Below, one piece after another: positions 28,466 through 37,330 of a DNA stretch of 64,000 bases. Origin of the DNA: Phenylobacterium sp. (GTDB lineage Bacteria; Pseudomonadota; Alphaproteobacteria; Caulobacterales; Caulobacteraceae). The stretch is taken from positions 1-64,000 of the forward strand of contig NZ_JAHBYD010000001.1 in assembly GCF_019636135.1 (NCBI RefSeq). The letters run 5' to 3'. Position 1 is the first letter of the stretch, and each line of letters begins with the position of its first letter. The position numbers were made by a program, and so were the translations under genes. The notes under the pieces were generated by a model. It did no database searches. It had not been told where the DNA came from and saw only the letters and a program-made list of their open reading frames with translations.

Positions 28466-28893
28466 CCCCGATCCCGCGTGCGGGCGCGGCGCGCCCGGGC
28501 CAGCGTTTGGATTCGTTGTTTGACCGTCTCGAACAGCGGACGCGGCAGCATTCCGTAGGCGCAGGTGTCGGCGCCCGGAATGGGCCGCAGATCGTAACCC
28601 GGCCAGAGGAAGCGGTTCAATTCGTCGAGCCGAATCCAATGGCGCTCGTCATCGAGGCCGAGGGCCCGTGCGGCCTCGGCCGGCAGGAGCTGGGACGCCG
28701 CGTCTTCTGGGGGTTCAGCGTGGGTGATCGGCGCGACAATCGTCACGACGCCGCCCTGCGGCCCGACCGCGGCCGCGACGACGATGGCGCAGGGCCGGTC
28801 TTTGGCCGCCTCGTCGGCGCCGGCGGCGGCCTCGTGGCTCCAGAGGAAAGAGTAGCGGATGACGAGGCCGGGCCGAGGCTCGGGCAGCTTCAA
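28462..28893 (-). CDS. PemK/MazF-like toxin (candidate)
   Basis: 143 residues with a TTG start overlapping the antitoxin stop (TTGA). The N-terminus PRPGLVIRYSFLW and then DRPCAIVVA and VTIVAPITH follow the PemK-like barrel pattern. The rest is less recognisable. Members cleave mRNA at specific sequences. Position just after a Phd/YefM-type gene on the same strand supports a toxin role. The assignment is by pattern and context, not by full-length identity. Confidence 0.62.
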   Translation of the reverse strand: MKLPEPRPGLVIRYSFLWSHEAAAGADEAAKDRPCAIVVAAAVGPQGGVVTIVAPITHAEPPEDAASQLLPAEAARALGLDDERHWIRLDELNRFLWPGYDLRPIPGADTCAYGMLPRPLFETVKQRIQTLARARRARTRDRG

Positions 28894-29144
28894 CGCGGGG
28901 TCTCGCCGTACTCGGCGGCGGCGATGAGCGCGAGGGTCTCATCGTCGAGGTCATCTACCCGCAGCACTTGTCGTTCGCGCGCCTTCAGCCGTTCGTAGTG
29001 GTCGAGTTCCTCGGCTGAGAGGTATCCGCCGACGACGCGGTCGTGGCTGGTGACGACGACCAGCCTCGAGCGGATGGCGGCATGCTGATAGCGCCCGAAG
29101 TTGCGGGCGAACTCGCTGGCGGTGACGGTAAGGGCATCGGTCAT
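28890..29144 (-). CDS. Phd/YefM-type antitoxin
   Basis: 84 residues from the ATG at 29144. VTASEFARNFGRYQHAAIRSRLVVVTSHDRVVGGYLSAEEL is the Phd/YefM DNA-binding half, shown here in part. The acidic C-terminal half (RVDDLDDETLALIAAAEYGE) would wrap the toxin. It is upstream of, and overlaps, the PemK-like gene. GGTTCCTTCC complement (AAGGAACC) is the likely ribosome site region. Autoregulation is expected for the family. Confidence 0.8.
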   Translation of the reverse strand: MTDALTVTASEFARNFGRYQHAAIRSRLVVVTSHDRVVGGYLSAEELDHYERLKARERQVLRVDDLDDETLALIAAAEYGETPR

Positions 29145-29193
29145 GGAAGGAACCTCACAGCCTAAATTACGCATTTTCTGCAAAATGCGCAAC

Positions 29194-29889
29194 TCACGCG
29201 GCGGCCTCCCGGCCCACCGGGCCGAAGGCGCGCTCGAAGGCGGCGAGGCCCGGGGCGCTGAAGGCGACGACGCGCGTGCCGTCGACCCGGCGCGCCCAGC
29301 CCAGGGCGTAGATGCGGTCGAGCAGGGCGGCGCCGAAGACGCCCGAGAGGTGGCTGCGCCGCACGCTCCAGTCGAGGCAGGCCTTGCAGAGGGGCCGGCG
29401 GCTGGTGGTCTCCAGGCACGCGCCGAAGTCGCGCGCGAAGGTGCGGCCCGCGTCGGTCAGCACCAGGGAGCCGTCGCGGTCCTCGATGCGCCCGTCGGCG
29501 ACGAGGGCGTCCAGCATGGCCACGCCGGCGTCGCCCGCGAGGTGGTCGTAGCAGACGCGGGCGCGGCGCATGGCGGGGTCCTTCGGGCCGGGCCGCGTGC
29601 GCATATGGCCGGCGCGGCCGGCGAGGAGCGCGAGCTGCTCCATCGCCTCGGCGACGTCCCGGCCGGCCAGCGCGAAGTAGTTGTGGCGGCCCTGGATGCG
29701 GCGGGTCAGGAGGCCGCCGGCTTCCAGTTGCGCCAGGTGCGAACTCGCGGTCTGGGGCGTGATCCCCGCCTCGCGGGCGAGCTCGCCGGCGGTCAGCGCC
29801 TGGCCGCCCATCAGGGCCGAGAGCATGTTGGCGCGGGCCGGGTCGCCCAGCAGGGCGGCGATGCGGGTGATGTCGGGGCCGAGCCTCAT
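29194..29889 (-). CDS. ArsR-family winged-helix regulator
   Basis: 231 residues. The winged helix is at about residues 8-75 (IAALLGDPARANMLSALM, TAGELAREAGITPQTASSHLAQLEAGGLL). A C-terminal region follows with RRARVCYDHLAGDAGV and CKACLDWSVRRSHL, seen in the longer ArsR proteins of alphaproteobacteria. It is divergent from a NIPSNAP gene remnant across about 100 bases, a neighbour pattern that would fit control of that gene. No metal-binding ELCVCDL motif is present, so the signal is probably not arsenite. Confidence 0.88.
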   Translation of the reverse strand: MRLGPDITRIAALLGDPARANMLSALMGGQALTAGELAREAGITPQTASSHLAQLEAGGLLTRRIQGRHNYFALAGRDVAEAMEQLALLAGRAGHMRTRPGPKDPAMRRARVCYDHLAGDAGVAMLDALVADGRIEDRDGSLVLTDAGRTFARDFGACLETTSRRPLCKACLDWSVRRSHLSGVFGAALLDRIYALGWARRVDGTRVVAFSAPGLAAFERAFGPVGREAAA

Positions 29890-29991
29890 CCGGGCAGACT
29901 AGCCGATCCGTGTCCGGGACGCTTCGGGCGCGGCCGAAACATGTGCGGCGCCCGGCCCGCTATCCGGAGCGTCTCGCAACCGGAGCCCGCC

Positions 29992-30165
29992 ATGACCGTC
30001 ACCTGCTGCATCCGCTACGTGATCGACCCCTTCCAGAAGGACGCCTTCGAGGCCTACCGCGCCCGGTTGAAGCTCAGCCCGCAAGGCGCGGCGAACTTCG
30101 CCTTCGCCCAGGAGGCGCGGTTCATCCTCTCCGAAGAGCGGACCTGGCCGACGCCGGTGGTTTGA
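29992..30165 (+). pseudogene. NIPSNAP family protein with internal deletion
   Basis: 57 residues against about 105-110 for the family. The N-terminus TVTCCIRYVIDPFQKDAFEAY runs straight into RARLKLSPQGAANFAFAQ, which is normally preceded by its own copy of EAYRARL some 50 residues later. The central part, including the usual GGxLVGYFLP region, is absent, and the frame stays open. Deletion between the two EAY-coding repeats explains this. Whether the short product is made or folds is unknown. Confidence 0.75.
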
Positions 30166-30185
30166 GGGCTGAGCCACCCACCGAT

Positions 30186-30358
30186 TGTCATCCCGGTTTT
30201 GGCGAAGCCAAAGACCGGGACCCAACCGTCCGCACACTGGGTTATGACCGGCCCGCGGACCGGTGGGCCGCCCCATCCATCGACGCACCGGTTGGTTGGG
30301 TCCCGGTCTTCGCCGCAGGCGAAACCGGGATGACAGCGGGGGCGAAACCGGGATGACA
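30186..30358. repeat. family A palindromic element with duplicated right end
   Basis: TTGTCATCCCGGTTTTGGCG opens and CGAAACCGGGATGACA closes it near 30335. A second GCGAAACCGGGATGACAAA follows at 30341-30358. It lies between the converging NIPSNAP remnant and the 56-residue gene. Confidence 0.85.
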
Positions 30359-30376
30359 AACGAGGTGAGGCGGAGG

Positions 30377-30547
30377 TCAGGACGCCAGCGTGTTCTCGGC
30401 CTTCATGGCGGCATAGGCGCGGCGCAGGACCGCGGCGGCGTCGTCGATCTGCGCCTGCCAGCGGGCGAGCTCGCGGTTGTAGTGGCCGTTCCCGAGCTTC
30501 TCCACCACGGGATCGGTCTCTTCGGTCTTGCGCTTCGCCGCGGCCAT
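30377..30547 (-). CDS. small hypothetical protein (56 residues)
   Basis: A 56-residue frame starts at an ATG at 30547 with a strong AGGAGGTG ribosome binding site (complement of 30555-30562). The product is MAAAKRKTEETDPVVEKL, then GNGHYNRELARWQAQ and a helical end with RRAYAAMKAENT. It is charged and probably alpha-helical throughout. I do not recognise a family. It lies downstream of the P450 operon on the same strand, after a 66-base gap. Confidence 0.7.
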   Translation of the reverse strand: MAAAKRKTEETDPVVEKLGNGHYNRELARWQAQIDDAAAVLRRAYAAMKAENTLAS

Positions 30548-30613
30548 GCCTGCCCACCTCCTGGTCCTGGCGGGCAGTTTGCGCCGGTCGTGGTTTCGGG
30601 CGCGTTGACGTTC

Positions 30614-30997
30614 CTAGACCGGGGCGGAGGAAATCTTGCGGCGCTCGGTCGCAGCCCGCAGTTCCGCCCAGATCGCGTCCTGGCGCGCGGCGTCGCCCGC
30701 GGCCTCGGCGGCGGCGTGGGCGTCGATCAGGCGCGCGCGCAGGCGGTCGTTTTCGGCCTTGAGGGCGGAGAGGCGCAGGTCGGGATCGTCGCCGGTCTCG
30801 CCCAGCAGCGCGCGGACGGCGCGGTTCTCCTCGACCAGGATCGCGGCCTGGCGGTCCCACATCTCGGCGGCGACGCCCAGCAGCATGGCCGAGAGGCCGA
30901 GGTCGCTGGCGCGCTCGGCTTCGGGGACGCCCGGCATGGCGTTCTTCGCGAGGAGCCCGGCGAGTTGGGCGAGGACGGCGGGGACGGGCGGGTTCAT
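30614..30997 (-). CDS. hypothetical helical protein in the phosphotransferase operon
   Basis: 127 residues, mostly helical: VLAQLAGLLAKNAMPG, AAEMWDRQAAILVEENRAVRALL, LSALKAENDRLRARLIDAHAAAEAAG. The last segment has a coiled-coil character. I see no catalytic motif. Its ATG overlaps the stop of the phosphotransferase gene (ATGA at 30994-30997), so the two are translationally coupled. A structural or regulatory partner of that kinase is possible. Confidence 0.78.
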   Translation of the reverse strand: MNPPVPAVLAQLAGLLAKNAMPGVPEAERASDLGLSAMLLGVAAEMWDRQAAILVEENRAVRALLGETGDDPDLRLSALKAENDRLRARLIDAHAAAEAAGDAARQDAIWAELRAATERRKISSAPV

Positions 30998-32022
30998 GCG
31001 AGCTTCCCCATCACCTGCAGCATGGCGCGGTCCTGGGCGTTGATGAGCCACCAGGCGGGATAGATCATGATCGGCGCGGTGTTGCCCCCGCGGTTGAGGG
31101 CGGCGGCCGAGCCGACCCAGATTCCCTGCGCCTTCACGCAGTTGAACAGGATCCACCAGTGCAGCGCCGCCGGGTCGGCCTTGAGGCCGGACGCGCGCTC
31201 CCAGATGGCGATCGCCTCGCCCTGGCTCGCGAGGCCGCCGGCCCGGCCCGTACCGAAGGCCCAGACCGGCTGCAGGCTCCAGCCCAGGTCCTCCAGCGGA
31301 TCGCCCAGGTGGCTCATCTCCCAGTCCAGCACGCCGTGGATCTCGCCGGCGTCGTCGTAGAGGAAGTTGCCGGTCCGGAAGTCGCCGTGGACCACGCTGA
31401 GCTTCTGCGCCGGCGGCGGTGGGTTGGCCCGCAGCCAGCGGATCGCGGCCCGGGTGACCGGCAGCGGCTCGGCCTGGTCCTTGTCGATCAGGCCCTCCCA
31501 GTGGTCGAGTTCGCGCTTCCAGCAGGCGTCGAGGGCCGGGCTCTCCATCCACCTGGTCAGGCCGACGGCGGCCGGGTCGGCCCTGGCGATCTCGCCGAGG
31601 ATGGCCCACTTCCGATCGGCGACCCTGGCGAGCACCTCGGGCGTCGCGGTGGCGAACAGCATCTGCGGCGAGGCCTGGAAGCCCGCGATCTCCTCGGCGA
31701 CGAAGAACGGGTGGTCGAGGTGGGCGGAGCCTTCCTCCAGCCACAGCATCTCGGGCACCGGCACCGCCGAGCCGCGGAAGGCGCGGTAGGCCTCGAACTC
31801 CACGCGGCGCTCGGTGTCGATCAGGCTGGCCGGCGGGTCGCGGCGCAGGATCATGCGCCGTTCGCGCACCACGCCGCCCTCGCTCCAGCTCAGGATGAAG
31901 CGGTAGGTCTCGCGGCTGGCCCCGCCGGAGATGCGCTCCAGCGACGACACCACCACGCCGCGCGCCTCGGGCATCCGGCCGGCGATGTAGGCCGCCAGCC
32001 GCGGTTCGAGCGGATGGGCCAA
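30994..32022 (-). CDS. APH-family phosphotransferase (ACAD10/11-like kinase)
   Basis: 342 residues. The kinase loop is SVVHGDFRTGNFLY, and the metal site is GVLDWEMSHLGDPLEDLGW. ISGGASRETYRF provides the N-lobe glycine-rich stretch. The closest type is the phosphotransferase family that accompanies acyl-CoA dehydrogenases and P450s in catabolic clusters, rather than antibiotic resistance. The start is a TTG at 32022, one base after the P450 stop, which indicates coupling. The substrate is unknown; hydroxyl-group phosphorylation of a hydroxyacyl-CoA is the known activity of ACAD10/11 relatives. Confidence 0.88.
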   Translation of the reverse strand: MAHPLEPRLAAYIAGRMPEARGVVVSSLERISGGASRETYRFILSWSEGGVVRERRMILRRDPPASLIDTERRVEFEAYRAFRGSAVPVPEMLWLEEGSAHLDHPFFVAEEIAGFQASPQMLFATATPEVLARVADRKWAILGEIARADPAAVGLTRWMESPALDACWKRELDHWEGLIDKDQAEPLPVTRAAIRWLRANPPPPAQKLSVVHGDFRTGNFLYDDAGEIHGVLDWEMSHLGDPLEDLGWSLQPVWAFGTGRAGGLASQGEAIAIWERASGLKADPAALHWWILFNCVKAQGIWVGSAAALNRGGNTAPIMIYPAWWLINAQDRAMLQVMGKLA

Positions 32023-32023
32023 G

Positions 32024-33325
32024 TCAGGCCAGCGTGAAGCGGATGGGGAGGCGCTTGGGCCCGTTGACGAACACCGCCTCGCTCATCTTCGGCTCGCCGG
32101 CCAGTTCGACCGATTTCAGGCGCGGGATCAGCTCCTCCCAGAGGATCCGCATCTCCATCTTGGCGAGATGCTGGCCGAGGCAGAGGTGGGCCCCGTAGCC
32201 GAAGGCCAGGTGCTTGTTGGGCTTGCGGTCGACACGGAAGTCCTCGGGCGCCTCGAACACCGCCTCGTCGCGGTTGCCCGAGGCGTAGCAGAGCATGATC
32301 CAGTCGTTCTTCCTGAGCTGCCGCCCGGCGAACTCGGTGTCCGCGGTGGCGGTGCGCATGAAGGTCTTCACCGGCGTGGTCCAGCGGATGCTCTCGTCCA
32401 CCAGCCCCGGGATCAGCGAGGGGTCGGCCCGCAGCTTCGCCAGCTCCTTCGGCCGCTCGGCCAGCGCCCACATGGCGCCGCCCACCGACGACGAGGTCGT
32501 GTCGTGCCCGGCGGCGGCCACGATGATGTAGTAGCTCATCGCCTCCAGGTCGGAGATCGGCTGGCCGTCGACGACGCTGTTGGCGATGACCGTGGCGAGG
32601 TCGTCGGTCGGGTTCCTGCGCCGCTCCTCCGACAGCGCCCGGAAGTAGTTCGAGAAGTCGACGATGACGCCGAAGTCCATCTCCTGCTCGCCGCGTCCCA
32701 GCTTCAGCGGCGCGTCGTCGGCCTGGCGGCCGAGCTCGGGGTCGGAGGCGCCGAACAGCTCCTGGGTGAGCTTCAGCATCCGCGGCTCGTCTTCCTCGGG
32801 CACCCCCAGGATCGTCATGATCACGTGCAGGGGATAGTGCAGCGCCACCTCGTTGACGAAGTCGCACTCGCCGCCGAGCGCGGCCATCCTGTCGACGGCG
32901 GCGCGCGCGATCCTGCGGATGCGCTCCTCCAGCCCGCGCAGGTTCTGCGGCATGAACCAGCCCTGGGTCAGGGCCCGGTACTTCGGGTGATCCGGGGCGT
33001 CCATCTGGACCAGGGTGCGCAGCAGGTGCGGGCTGCCGCCCATCATCTCGCGGACCTTCTTGTCCATCACCTGGGTGGTCAGGGTGGGCGAGCGGTCGCC
33101 GGAGTGGAAGAGGTCGTTCTGGCGGCTGATCTCCAGGATGTCGGCATGCCTGGTCGCCACCCAGAAGGGGTCGATGCCCTCGATCTTCGCCACGCCGAAC
33201 GGCTCGTTGTTCCGCAGCCAGCGGTAGGTCTCGTAGACCTTGCCCGAGGCGTAGTCCGTGGGGGTCGCCAGGGTGTCGGCGTGCTCCTGCGGGATCCGGT
33301 GGTCGGCCGCGGTCATGACGCTCAT
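32024..33325 (-). CDS. cytochrome P450
   Basis: 433 residues. The I-helix motif is AAGHDTTSSS, the ExxR is in DESIRWTTP, and the heme loop is FGYGAHLCLGQHLAKME with ligand Cys382. It is soluble, with no membrane anchor, as is usual for bacterial P450s that need ferredoxin. No ferredoxin gene is adjacent. Type I features and neighbours suggest hydroxylation of a lipid-like substrate (resembling CYP125/142-type sequences), but this is not certain. It is first in an operon with the kinase and the helical protein. Confidence 0.93.
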   Translation of the reverse strand: MSVMTAADHRIPQEHADTLATPTDYASGKVYETYRWLRNNEPFGVAKIEGIDPFWVATRHADILEISRQNDLFHSGDRSPTLTTQVMDKKVREMMGGSPHLLRTLVQMDAPDHPKYRALTQGWFMPQNLRGLEERIRRIARAAVDRMAALGGECDFVNEVALHYPLHVIMTILGVPEEDEPRMLKLTQELFGASDPELGRQADDAPLKLGRGEQEMDFGVIVDFSNYFRALSEERRRNPTDDLATVIANSVVDGQPISDLEAMSYYIIVAAAGHDTTSSSVGGAMWALAERPKELAKLRADPSLIPGLVDESIRWTTPVKTFMRTATADTEFAGRQLRKNDWIMLCYASGNRDEAVFEAPEDFRVDRKPNKHLAFGYGAHLCLGQHLAKMEMRILWEELIPRLKSVELAGEPKMSEAVFVNGPKRLPIRFTLA

Positions 33326-33463
33326 TTCGTCAAATCGTCGTCGGCCTGACGCGAGGTCACGCGGGACGACGCCTCCCGTTTGTCCTTAACTGGGCGCGGA
33401 GTTGATACCCGCACGCGACGGCCCGCAAGCATGACCGCGCGTCAACCGCAGGGAGCGCCGGCG

Positions 33464-34537
33464 ATGCTGACCAAGGGCGACGACTACCCCATCCACCAGA
33501 CGCCGGAGCCGATCGCCTACGCGGGCTCGGACCGCAACTTCTACGACCGCTATTTCTTCAACGCCTACGCCCCGGACGGCGCGGCGTTCCTGGCGGTGGC
33601 CTACGGCGTCTATCCGGCCCTGAACGTCGCCGACGCGCACATCGCCATCGTCAAGGACGGCAAGGAGCGGTGCCTGCACGCCTCGCGCATCCTGGGCCTG
33701 GAGCGGATGGACCTCCACGTCGGGCCGATCTCGATCGACATCCTGGAGCCGCTGATGCGCCTGAAGGTCTCGGTGGCCAGGACCGAGGGCATCGCGGGCG
33801 AGATCACCTTCGAGGGCCGCGCCTTCCCGATCGAGGAGCCGCGGTTCGTGCGCCGCAACGGCCCGCGCCTGTTCATGGACTACACGCGCCTGACCCAGAA
33901 CGTCCGCGTCTCCGGCTGGGTCGAAGTGGACGGCGAGCGGATCGAGCTCTCGGGCTGGGTCGGCACGCGCGACCGCTCGTGGGGCATCCGGCCGGTGGGC
34001 GCGCCCGATCCGCAGCCGACGCCGGGCGGGACCTTCGCGCAGTTCTTCTGGCAGTGGTCGCCGCTGAACTTCCGGGACCGGAGCGTCTACTACCACATCA
34101 ACGCCGACGCCGACGGCAAGCCGTGGAACACCCGCGCGGTGATCCTGGAGGACGGCGCCGGCCCCGACGGCGGCTACCACACCGAGGCGGCCACCATGGA
34201 GACGGTGCTGGTCCCCGGCACGAAGCACGCGAAGTCGGGGGTGCTGACCATCCCGATGGAGCAGGGCGCGGCGACGGTGACGATCGAGCCGGTGGCGACC
34301 TTCCTGATGCGCGGCGTCGGCTACGGCGGCGAGTGGCGGCACGGCGGCCTGAAGGGCGAACTGGCCGTGGCGCGCGAGGACCTCGACTGCGAGACCTTCG
34401 ACAAGGCCGACATGGGCAACCTGCACATCCAGGCGATCAGCAAGGCCACGCTCAGCGTCCCCGGCCAGCCCGACCAGCAGGGCGTCGGCGTCTTCGAACA
34501 ACTCATCCTGGGCCCCTACCGCCCGCTGGGGCTCTAG
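33464..34537 (+). CDS. uncharacterised beta-rich protein (AttH/CrtC-like, DUF7064/7065-type)
   Basis: 357 residues from the ATG at 33464, with GGGAG eight bases upstream; an ATG at 33431 lacks one. Short beta strands and turns predominate: NFYDRYFFNAY, GWVGTRDRSWGIRPVG, FFWQWSPLNFRDRSVYYH, GYGGEWRHGGLKGEL. The RDRSWGxR motif resembles the AttH/hydroxyneurosporene-synthase (lipocalin-like) fold. I do not know its reaction. It is divergent from the P450 operon across 138 bases, so shared control and a joint pathway are plausible. Confidence 0.68.
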   Translation: MLTKGDDYPIHQTPEPIAYAGSDRNFYDRYFFNAYAPDGAAFLAVAYGVYPALNVADAHIAIVKDGKERCLHASRILGLERMDLHVGPISIDILEPLMRLKVSVARTEGIAGEITFEGRAFPIEEPRFVRRNGPRLFMDYTRLTQNVRVSGWVEVDGERIELSGWVGTRDRSWGIRPVGAPDPQPTPGGTFAQFFWQWSPLNFRDRSVYYHINADADGKPWNTRAVILEDGAGPDGGYHTEAATMETVLVPGTKHAKSGVLTIPMEQGAATVTIEPVATFLMRGVGYGGEWRHGGLKGELAVAREDLDCETFDKADMGNLHIQAISKATLSVPGQPDQQGVGVFEQLILGPYRPLGL

Positions 34538-34578
34538 GCCCGACTGCGTCCCTGGAGCGATCCGTCTCACCCCTCTTT

Positions 34579-34705
34579 CGTCATCCCGCGGCTTGTCCGC
34601 GGGACCCATGAACACGGGAGAGGGCGATGGCCCGCAGCGTCGCCGCCATGCCCTCTGGTCCTGTCACGGAGTTCATGGGTCCCGCGGACAAGCCGCGGGA
34701 TGACG
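34579..34705. repeat. family B palindromic element, copy 1
   Basis: Left arm CGTCATCCCGCGGCTTGTCC (stem CCCGCGG/CCGCGGG) to GGGACCCATGAAC. Right arm TTCATGGGTCCCGCGGACAAGCCGCGGGATGACG. It sits between converging genes. Confidence 0.88.
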
Positions 34706-34729
34706 TTGGAGGAAGGCACGAGATGACAT

Positions 34730-35323
34730 TCAGGCCCCCGACAGCCTTTGGCCGGAGACCTTCGCAAGCCGCTCGCGCGCCCAATCCGGCGCGTCGGCGC
34801 CCGGCAGAACGAACGCGATCAGGTTGGACATCTCGCGCTCGCCGCCGCCCGGCGGCAGGCGAGCGTCCTTCAGCGCCGTCGCGGCCGCGGTCTCGAACGT
34901 ACGCGGCGGATCCTGATCGAGCGCCCGGTACCTCAGGACCCGGCCGTCGGACGAAACCCGTAGCGCGACGCGAACCCACCCGCATTGTCCCCGCGCCTGG
35001 GCGATCGCCGGGTACCTGATACGGGGCGGTCTCGCGTAGTGGATGTCGGGCTCTTCCAGCAGGCTAGGCGGGGGGCGCGTCTCCCTGGCCGGCCAGACGC
35101 GGCGCAGGACGGGCGCCAAGGCGAATCTGATGAGGCTGTCGCCAAGACCCAGCACCACGACCAGCGCCAGCAGCGCGGCGGGAAGCGCGAGAAGCCAGAA
35201 GTCGCGCAGCACGGTGCCGAATGCGAACATGGCGTAGATCAGCAGGAACCACATGCCCCACGCGCCGGGGTTCGACCAGCGAAGGCCTACGCGGCGCCAG
35301 CCCTGTCTCCGCCCCGTCGCCAC
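34730..35323 (-). CDS. TonB-like C-terminal domain membrane protein
   Basis: 197 residues, GTG start at 35323. Two hydrophobic helices (about 22-42 and 42-62) and a possible third precede a periplasmic part. ARPPRIRYPAIAQARGQCGWVRVALRVSSDGRV resembles the TonB/TolA C-terminal domain (YPxxA...GxVxVxxxVxxDGxV), followed by FETAAATALKDARLPPG. The energy-transducing proline-rich arm is short. A role in outer-membrane transport is possible but not shown. Confidence 0.72.
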   Translation of the reverse strand: MATGRRQGWRRVGLRWSNPGAWGMWFLLIYAMFAFGTVLRDFWLLALPAALLALVVVLGLGDSLIRFALAPVLRRVWPARETRPPPSLLEEPDIHYARPPRIRYPAIAQARGQCGWVRVALRVSSDGRVLRYRALDQDPPRTFETAAATALKDARLPPGGGEREMSNLIAFVLPGADAPDWARERLAKVSGQRLSGA

Positions 35324-35374
35324 TCGCTGCCTCGCGCCGTCGGCGGCGACTCTAGCCGTCCTGTCGCTGCGGAC

Positions 35375-36355
35375 TCAACCGCCCATCCCGCCCTTGCTGA
35401 AGACGTGCATCAGGCGGGCGGCGGCGGGGAGCATCAGGGCGCCCAGCAGCGACGGGAAGATGAAGAGGATCAGGGGCACGGTCAGCTTGGCCGAGAGACC
35501 CAGCGCCTTCTCCTCGGCGCGCAGCATGCGCTTGGCGCGCATGTCGGCGGAGAACACCGAGAGCGTCTCGCCCAGGCTGGTGCCCATCTCCTCGGCCTGG
35601 CGCAGCATGGTGGCGAGCGCGCGGGCGTCGTCGATGCCCAGGCGGTCGGCGAAGGCGCTCCAGGCGTCCTTGCGCGCGCGGCCGGCGCGCAGCTCCAGCA
35701 CCAGGAAGCGCAGGTGGACCGTGAGGTTCGGATAGCGCCGCTCCAGCTCCTCGGTGACGCGCGTCACGGCGGCGTCCAGCGACAGGCCGGCCTCGACCGA
35801 GGCCACCAGCAGGTCGAGCAGGTCGGGGAAGCCTTCGGAATATTCGCGCTCGCGGTTGGTCTTGCGATGCTTCAGCACGAGCTCGGGGCCGTAGATGGCG
35901 GCCAGCGAGACGCCGACGGCCAGGGCGAGCCCGCCCAGGTTGCCGCCCTTCTTCCCGATGATCACGGGCAGGGTGAACATCACGCCGACGGTGGCCAGCG
36001 CCAGCGCCACGGCCTTCATGCCCAGGAAGATGACCGGCGCCTCGCGGCTGTAGAAGCCGGCCTGCATCAGCCGCGAGCGCAGTTGCGAGACCGCCGCCGG
36101 ATCGCGCACGGCGCTCTGCTGGCCCAGCCGCCGCACCGTGGTGAGAACCTGCTCGGCGAAGGCGCCGCCCGACGTCTCGACCAGGGGGTCCGATGCGCCG
36201 CCGGGCGCGGAGGCGGGCGCTGCGCCGACTGCGGCGAGGCGGCTGCGGCGCAGCGCGCGCACGCGCAGCTCGCCCAGCGCCAGGACGCCGAGGCCGCCCA
36301 GCGCGCCCACCGTCAGGACGAGGCCCACGATGTAGATCAGCGTCTCCATCGCCAT
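35375..36355 (-). CDS. tadC: Tad pilus inner-membrane platform protein TadC
   Basis: 326 residues of the T2SSF type. Membrane segments lie near residues 5-25, 110-150 and 285-310. The motif SEGFPDLLDLLVASVEAGLSLDAAVTRV precedes AWSAFADRLGIDDARALATMLRQAEEMGTSL, shown in part, which is the cytoplasmic F-domain. With TadB it forms the base on which the CpaF ATPase acts. The gene begins four bases after the tadB stop. Confidence 0.93.
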   Translation of the reverse strand: MAMETLIYIVGLVLTVGALGGLGVLALGELRVRALRRSRLAAVGAAPASAPGGASDPLVETSGGAFAEQVLTTVRRLGQQSAVRDPAAVSQLRSRLMQAGFYSREAPVIFLGMKAVALALATVGVMFTLPVIIGKKGGNLGGLALAVGVSLAAIYGPELVLKHRKTNREREYSEGFPDLLDLLVASVEAGLSLDAAVTRVTEELERRYPNLTVHLRFLVLELRAGRARKDAWSAFADRLGIDDARALATMLRQAEEMGTSLGETLSVFSADMRAKRMLRAEEKALGLSAKLTVPLILFIFPSLLGALMLPAAARLMHVFSKGGMGG

Positions 36356-36359
36356 GGGG

Positions 36360-37330
36360 TCAGAGCCTCATGTCGATCATGCGCCGCATGATCAGGTTGC
36401 CGAGGAAGATCCAGAAGCCGAGGCCGGCCAGGCCGTACTTGACCATCGGCTCGTCGATCACGTCGCCGTAGAACTTGGGCGAGATCACCACGATCATCCC
36501 CAGCGCCAGGAACGGCGCGGCGGTCAGGATCATCGCCGAGGCGCGGCCTTCCGAGGACGCCGCCCTGATCTTCAGGCGCATCTTGTGGCGGTCGCGCACG
36601 GTGTTGGCGTTGAGCTTGAGCAGGCCCGTGAGGTTGCCGCCGGTGCGCTCCTGCAGCCGCACGGTGGCGGCGAAGAGGTCCACGTCCGGGTGCTGGCAGC
36701 GCTCGGCCATCCGCTCGACCGACTGCTCCAGGGTGGCGCCGTAGGCGATCTCGTCGGCGGCCATGCCGAACTCGGTGCCGATCGGATCGCTCATCTCGCG
36801 GCCGACGAGGCCGACGGCGGCGGGCACCGGGTGGCCGGCCTCGAGGCTGCGGACGATGATGTCGAGCGCCTGCGGGAGCTGGAAGCCCAGGGCCGCGGCG
36901 CGCTTGCCGGCGGCGTACTTCAGCACGCCCAACGGCGCGAGCCCGCCGCCGACGACCGCACCGGCGAGGCCGAGCAGCGGGTTGCGGGTGAGGACGGCGG
37001 CGCCCACCGCGCCGATCAGGGCGGCGGCGGCGACGTACAGGAGCCACTTCTTCTGGTCGTAGGGCAGGCCCGACGCCACGATCAGGTCCGAGAGCCAGCG
37101 CATCGCGCCCTTGTCGCGGGCGCCCGCGGCGCTCAGGCCCCGCTGCTTGCGAAGCTCCACCACGAGCGCCGATATGCCCTCGACCTTCTCGCCCACCTTC
37201 AGGCGCCGGTTCAGCTTGCGCTTCTGGGTGGCGACGGTGAGCAGGCCCGACAGGCCCTGGACGCCCGCGAACACCGCGGCGCCGATCATGATCATGACGA
37301 TCAGCTTGGCGTCGATGGCGAGGCCCGGCA

